A stretch of DNA of 23,615 nucleotides from Lachnospiraceae bacterium UBA4380 (GTDB taxonomy: Bacteria; Bacillota; Clostridia; Lachnospirales; Lachnospiraceae), in contig DGRU01000125.1 in assembly GCA_002390025.1 (NCBI GenBank), positions 1-23,615 of the forward strand, given 5' to 3'. This document shows, in pieces, positions 22,724-23,615 of the stretch. The position numbers and the translations under genes are program-made. The first letter of the stretch is position 1; each line of letters opens with the position of its first letter. Under the pieces are notes generated by a model, which did no database searches, was not told the origin of the DNA, and worked only from the letters and a program-made list of their open reading frames with translations.

Positions 22724-22814
22724 GTGTCAGCGAAAGCTGACACCATTACCCCCCTAAGCATTATTACATCCCATGAGAAAGCCCGGCTGCCGGAATCGGT
22801 TGCCGGGCTTTTTC
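22724..22814 (+). ncRNA. Candidate small regulatory RNA, about 90 nt
   Basis: This unit is framed by its own promoter and terminator and has no open frame. It starts with an 8-bp hairpin capped by a GNRA loop (GTGTCAGC-GAAA-GCTGACAC, 22724-22743), continues with an unpaired C-rich linker (ACCCCCCTAAG, then ACATCCCATGAG), and ends in the terminator at 22778. Exposed runs of C and UCCC are typical of trans-acting small RNAs that pair with Shine-Dalgarno regions in Firmicutes (RsaE/RoxS-like principle). No specific family was recognised. It could instead be a leader of the rhomboid gene, but that gene has its own promoter after the terminator. Confidence 0.55.
22778..22814 (+). terminator. Strong terminator ending the small-RNA candidate
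   Basis: Perfect 10-bp stem AAAGCCCGGC/GCCGGGCTTT (22778-22787 and 22802-22811) with an inner CCG/CGG pair across a 2x2 internal loop and a GAAT tip, followed by T residues. Confidence 0.93.
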
Positions 22815-22816
22815 AT

Positions 22817-22845
22817 TTGCCACTGTTTTTGGTCTATGCTATAGT
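22817..22845 (+). promoter_or_regulatory. Promoter of the rhomboid gene
   Basis: TTGCCA (22817-22822), a 17-bp spacer and TATAGT (22840-22845) with an extended TG (22837-22838). It begins directly after the small-RNA terminator and gives a leader of about 32 nt. Confidence 0.75.
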
Positions 22846-22883
22846 GTCGTAGGGAATGAAACTGTACAAACGGAGAGAAAAGA

Positions 22884-23540
22884 ATGGACCGGAAGAGACT
22901 GGAAGGCCTCCGCCAGGCGGCCTGGATGAACTATCTGCTGATCGCAGTCAACGTACTGGTTTTCGCAGCGGAGATGGCCGGCGCCGGACGCGGCAGAGGC
23001 CTGGAGCGCATGTACCGCGCAGGAGCTCTGTATGCGCCTCTTCTCTTGAAGGGACAGGGATTTTACCGTCTGGTGACATCCATTTTCCTGCATGCGGACG
23101 CCGGACATCTGTTCAATAACATGATCGTGCAGTTTGCGGGCGGAGAAATTGTCGAAAAAAACATGGGGCACATCAGATATGGAATCTTCTACCTGCTCTG
23201 CGGGATCGGAGGCAATCTGGCCTCGGTGCTCTATGATTTCCTGACAAGGGAATACGGATACTCAGTGGGCGCCAGCGGCGCCGTTTTCGGCATCATAGGC
23301 GCCCTTCTCTTCATGATCCTGAGAGAGGCGGACCAAATGCGCAGCAATTCATGGAAGATGGACCGCCGCATGAAGAGCCTTCTGATCCGCGCCGGGATCA
23401 TGACGGCATACCTTTTGTACAGCGGATGGACCAATCCCCTTGTCAACCAGGCGGCCCATGTGGGCGGACTCATCTTCGGATTTGTCCTCTCAATGATCAT
23501 GGCGCCGCACATTCGAAGCGACCTCAGCGGCCTCCTCTAG
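22884..23540 (+). CDS. Rhomboid-family intramembrane serine protease
   Basis: A 218-residue multi-pass protease that cleaves transmembrane segments within the bilayer. The catalytic serine lies in GASGAVFG (Ser131) and the catalytic histidine in NQAAHVGGLIFGF (His192), the GxSG...H pair of the rhomboid fold. HADAGHLFNNMIV after the first helix is the conserved HxxxxHxxxN-type loop. Six or so hydrophobic segments are visible and there is no extra soluble domain, so it is a minimal six-helix rhomboid. CGGAGAGAAAAG precedes the ATG. It has its own promoter, no partner gene in the window, and the substrate is unknown. Confidence 0.95.
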   Translation: MDRKRLEGLRQAAWMNYLLIAVNVLVFAAEMAGAGRGRGLERMYRAGALYAPLLLKGQGFYRLVTSIFLHADAGHLFNNMIVQFAGGEIVEKNMGHIRYGIFYLLCGIGGNLASVLYDFLTREYGYSVGASGAVFGIIGALLFMILREADQMRSNSWKMDRRMKSLLIRAGIMTAYLLYSGWTNPLVNQAAHVGGLIFGFVLSMIMAPHIRSDLSGLL

Positions 23541-23595
23541 GGGACAAGTCATTCCGACTGGGTTGCAGAAAACAACACATTCATATAAAATGAAT

Positions 23596-23615
23596 AAAAC
23601 AGCGAGGAAAAGCCG
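23596..23615 (+). repeat. Start of a third copy of the dispersed structured repeat, cut by window edge
   Basis: AAAACAGCGAGGAAAAG (23596-23612) is identical to the first 17 bases of the copies at 8334 and 8501. The final three bases differ. Its position 55 bases after the rhomboid stop again places the element just downstream of a coding region. Confidence 0.65.

Overview
The window looks like chromosomal DNA of a moderately GC-rich Clostridia species, most likely Lachnospiraceae. This rests on strong GGAGG-type ribosome binding sites, sigma-A promoters with extended -10 elements, lipobox lipoproteins, tightly overlapping ABC operons and the families present (HRDIS-type membrane Ser/Thr kinase, XRE-cupin regulator beside potABCD, a GGFFG-type PurF paralogue). 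No tRNA, rRNA, CRISPR array, IS element or prophage gene was seen. The taxonomic call is inference.

Layout: (1) 1-2302, the 3' part of an RbsC/BmpC-like ABC importer operon: two permeases (the first cut by the window edge) and a small membrane-anchored accessory protein, all joined by ATGA overlaps. (2) 2303-4184, a secreted cyclophilin-type prolyl isomerase lipoprotein with its own promoter, a perfect bidirectional terminator, and a convergent lipoprotein of unknown role. (3) 4247-7364, a large membrane Ser/Thr kinase whose extracellular part appears to hold two SecD-like modules. (4) 7581-13307, a polyamine locus: a consensus promoter, a structured leader, an XRE-cupin regulator, two copies of a dispersed structured repeat, then potA-potB-potC-potD. 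(5) 13434-15025, a PurF-family phosphoribosyltransferase that has lost its glutaminase nucleophile. (6) 15178-19744, an ArsB/NhaD-type ion transporter, then a TrpX-like binding lipoprotein with a two-component system but no ABC permease or ATPase. (7) 19832-22635, a small XRE-type regulator with a dyad over its promoter, a PaaK-like adenylate-forming enzyme and a PAP2 phosphatase. (8) 22691-23615, a free-standing small-RNA candidate, a rhomboid protease, and the start of a third copy of the dispersed repeat at the window edge.

Best leads: the C-rich small-RNA candidate at 22724-22814; the roughly 97-bp structured repeat at 8334 and 8501, with its beginning again at 23596; the PurF paralogue without Cys nucleophile or oxyanion Asn but with its PRPP loop and Fe-S ligands; the kinase with SecD-like ectodomain modules; and the structured leader ahead of the polyamine regulator. 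All family calls are from reading the sequence; no search was run.
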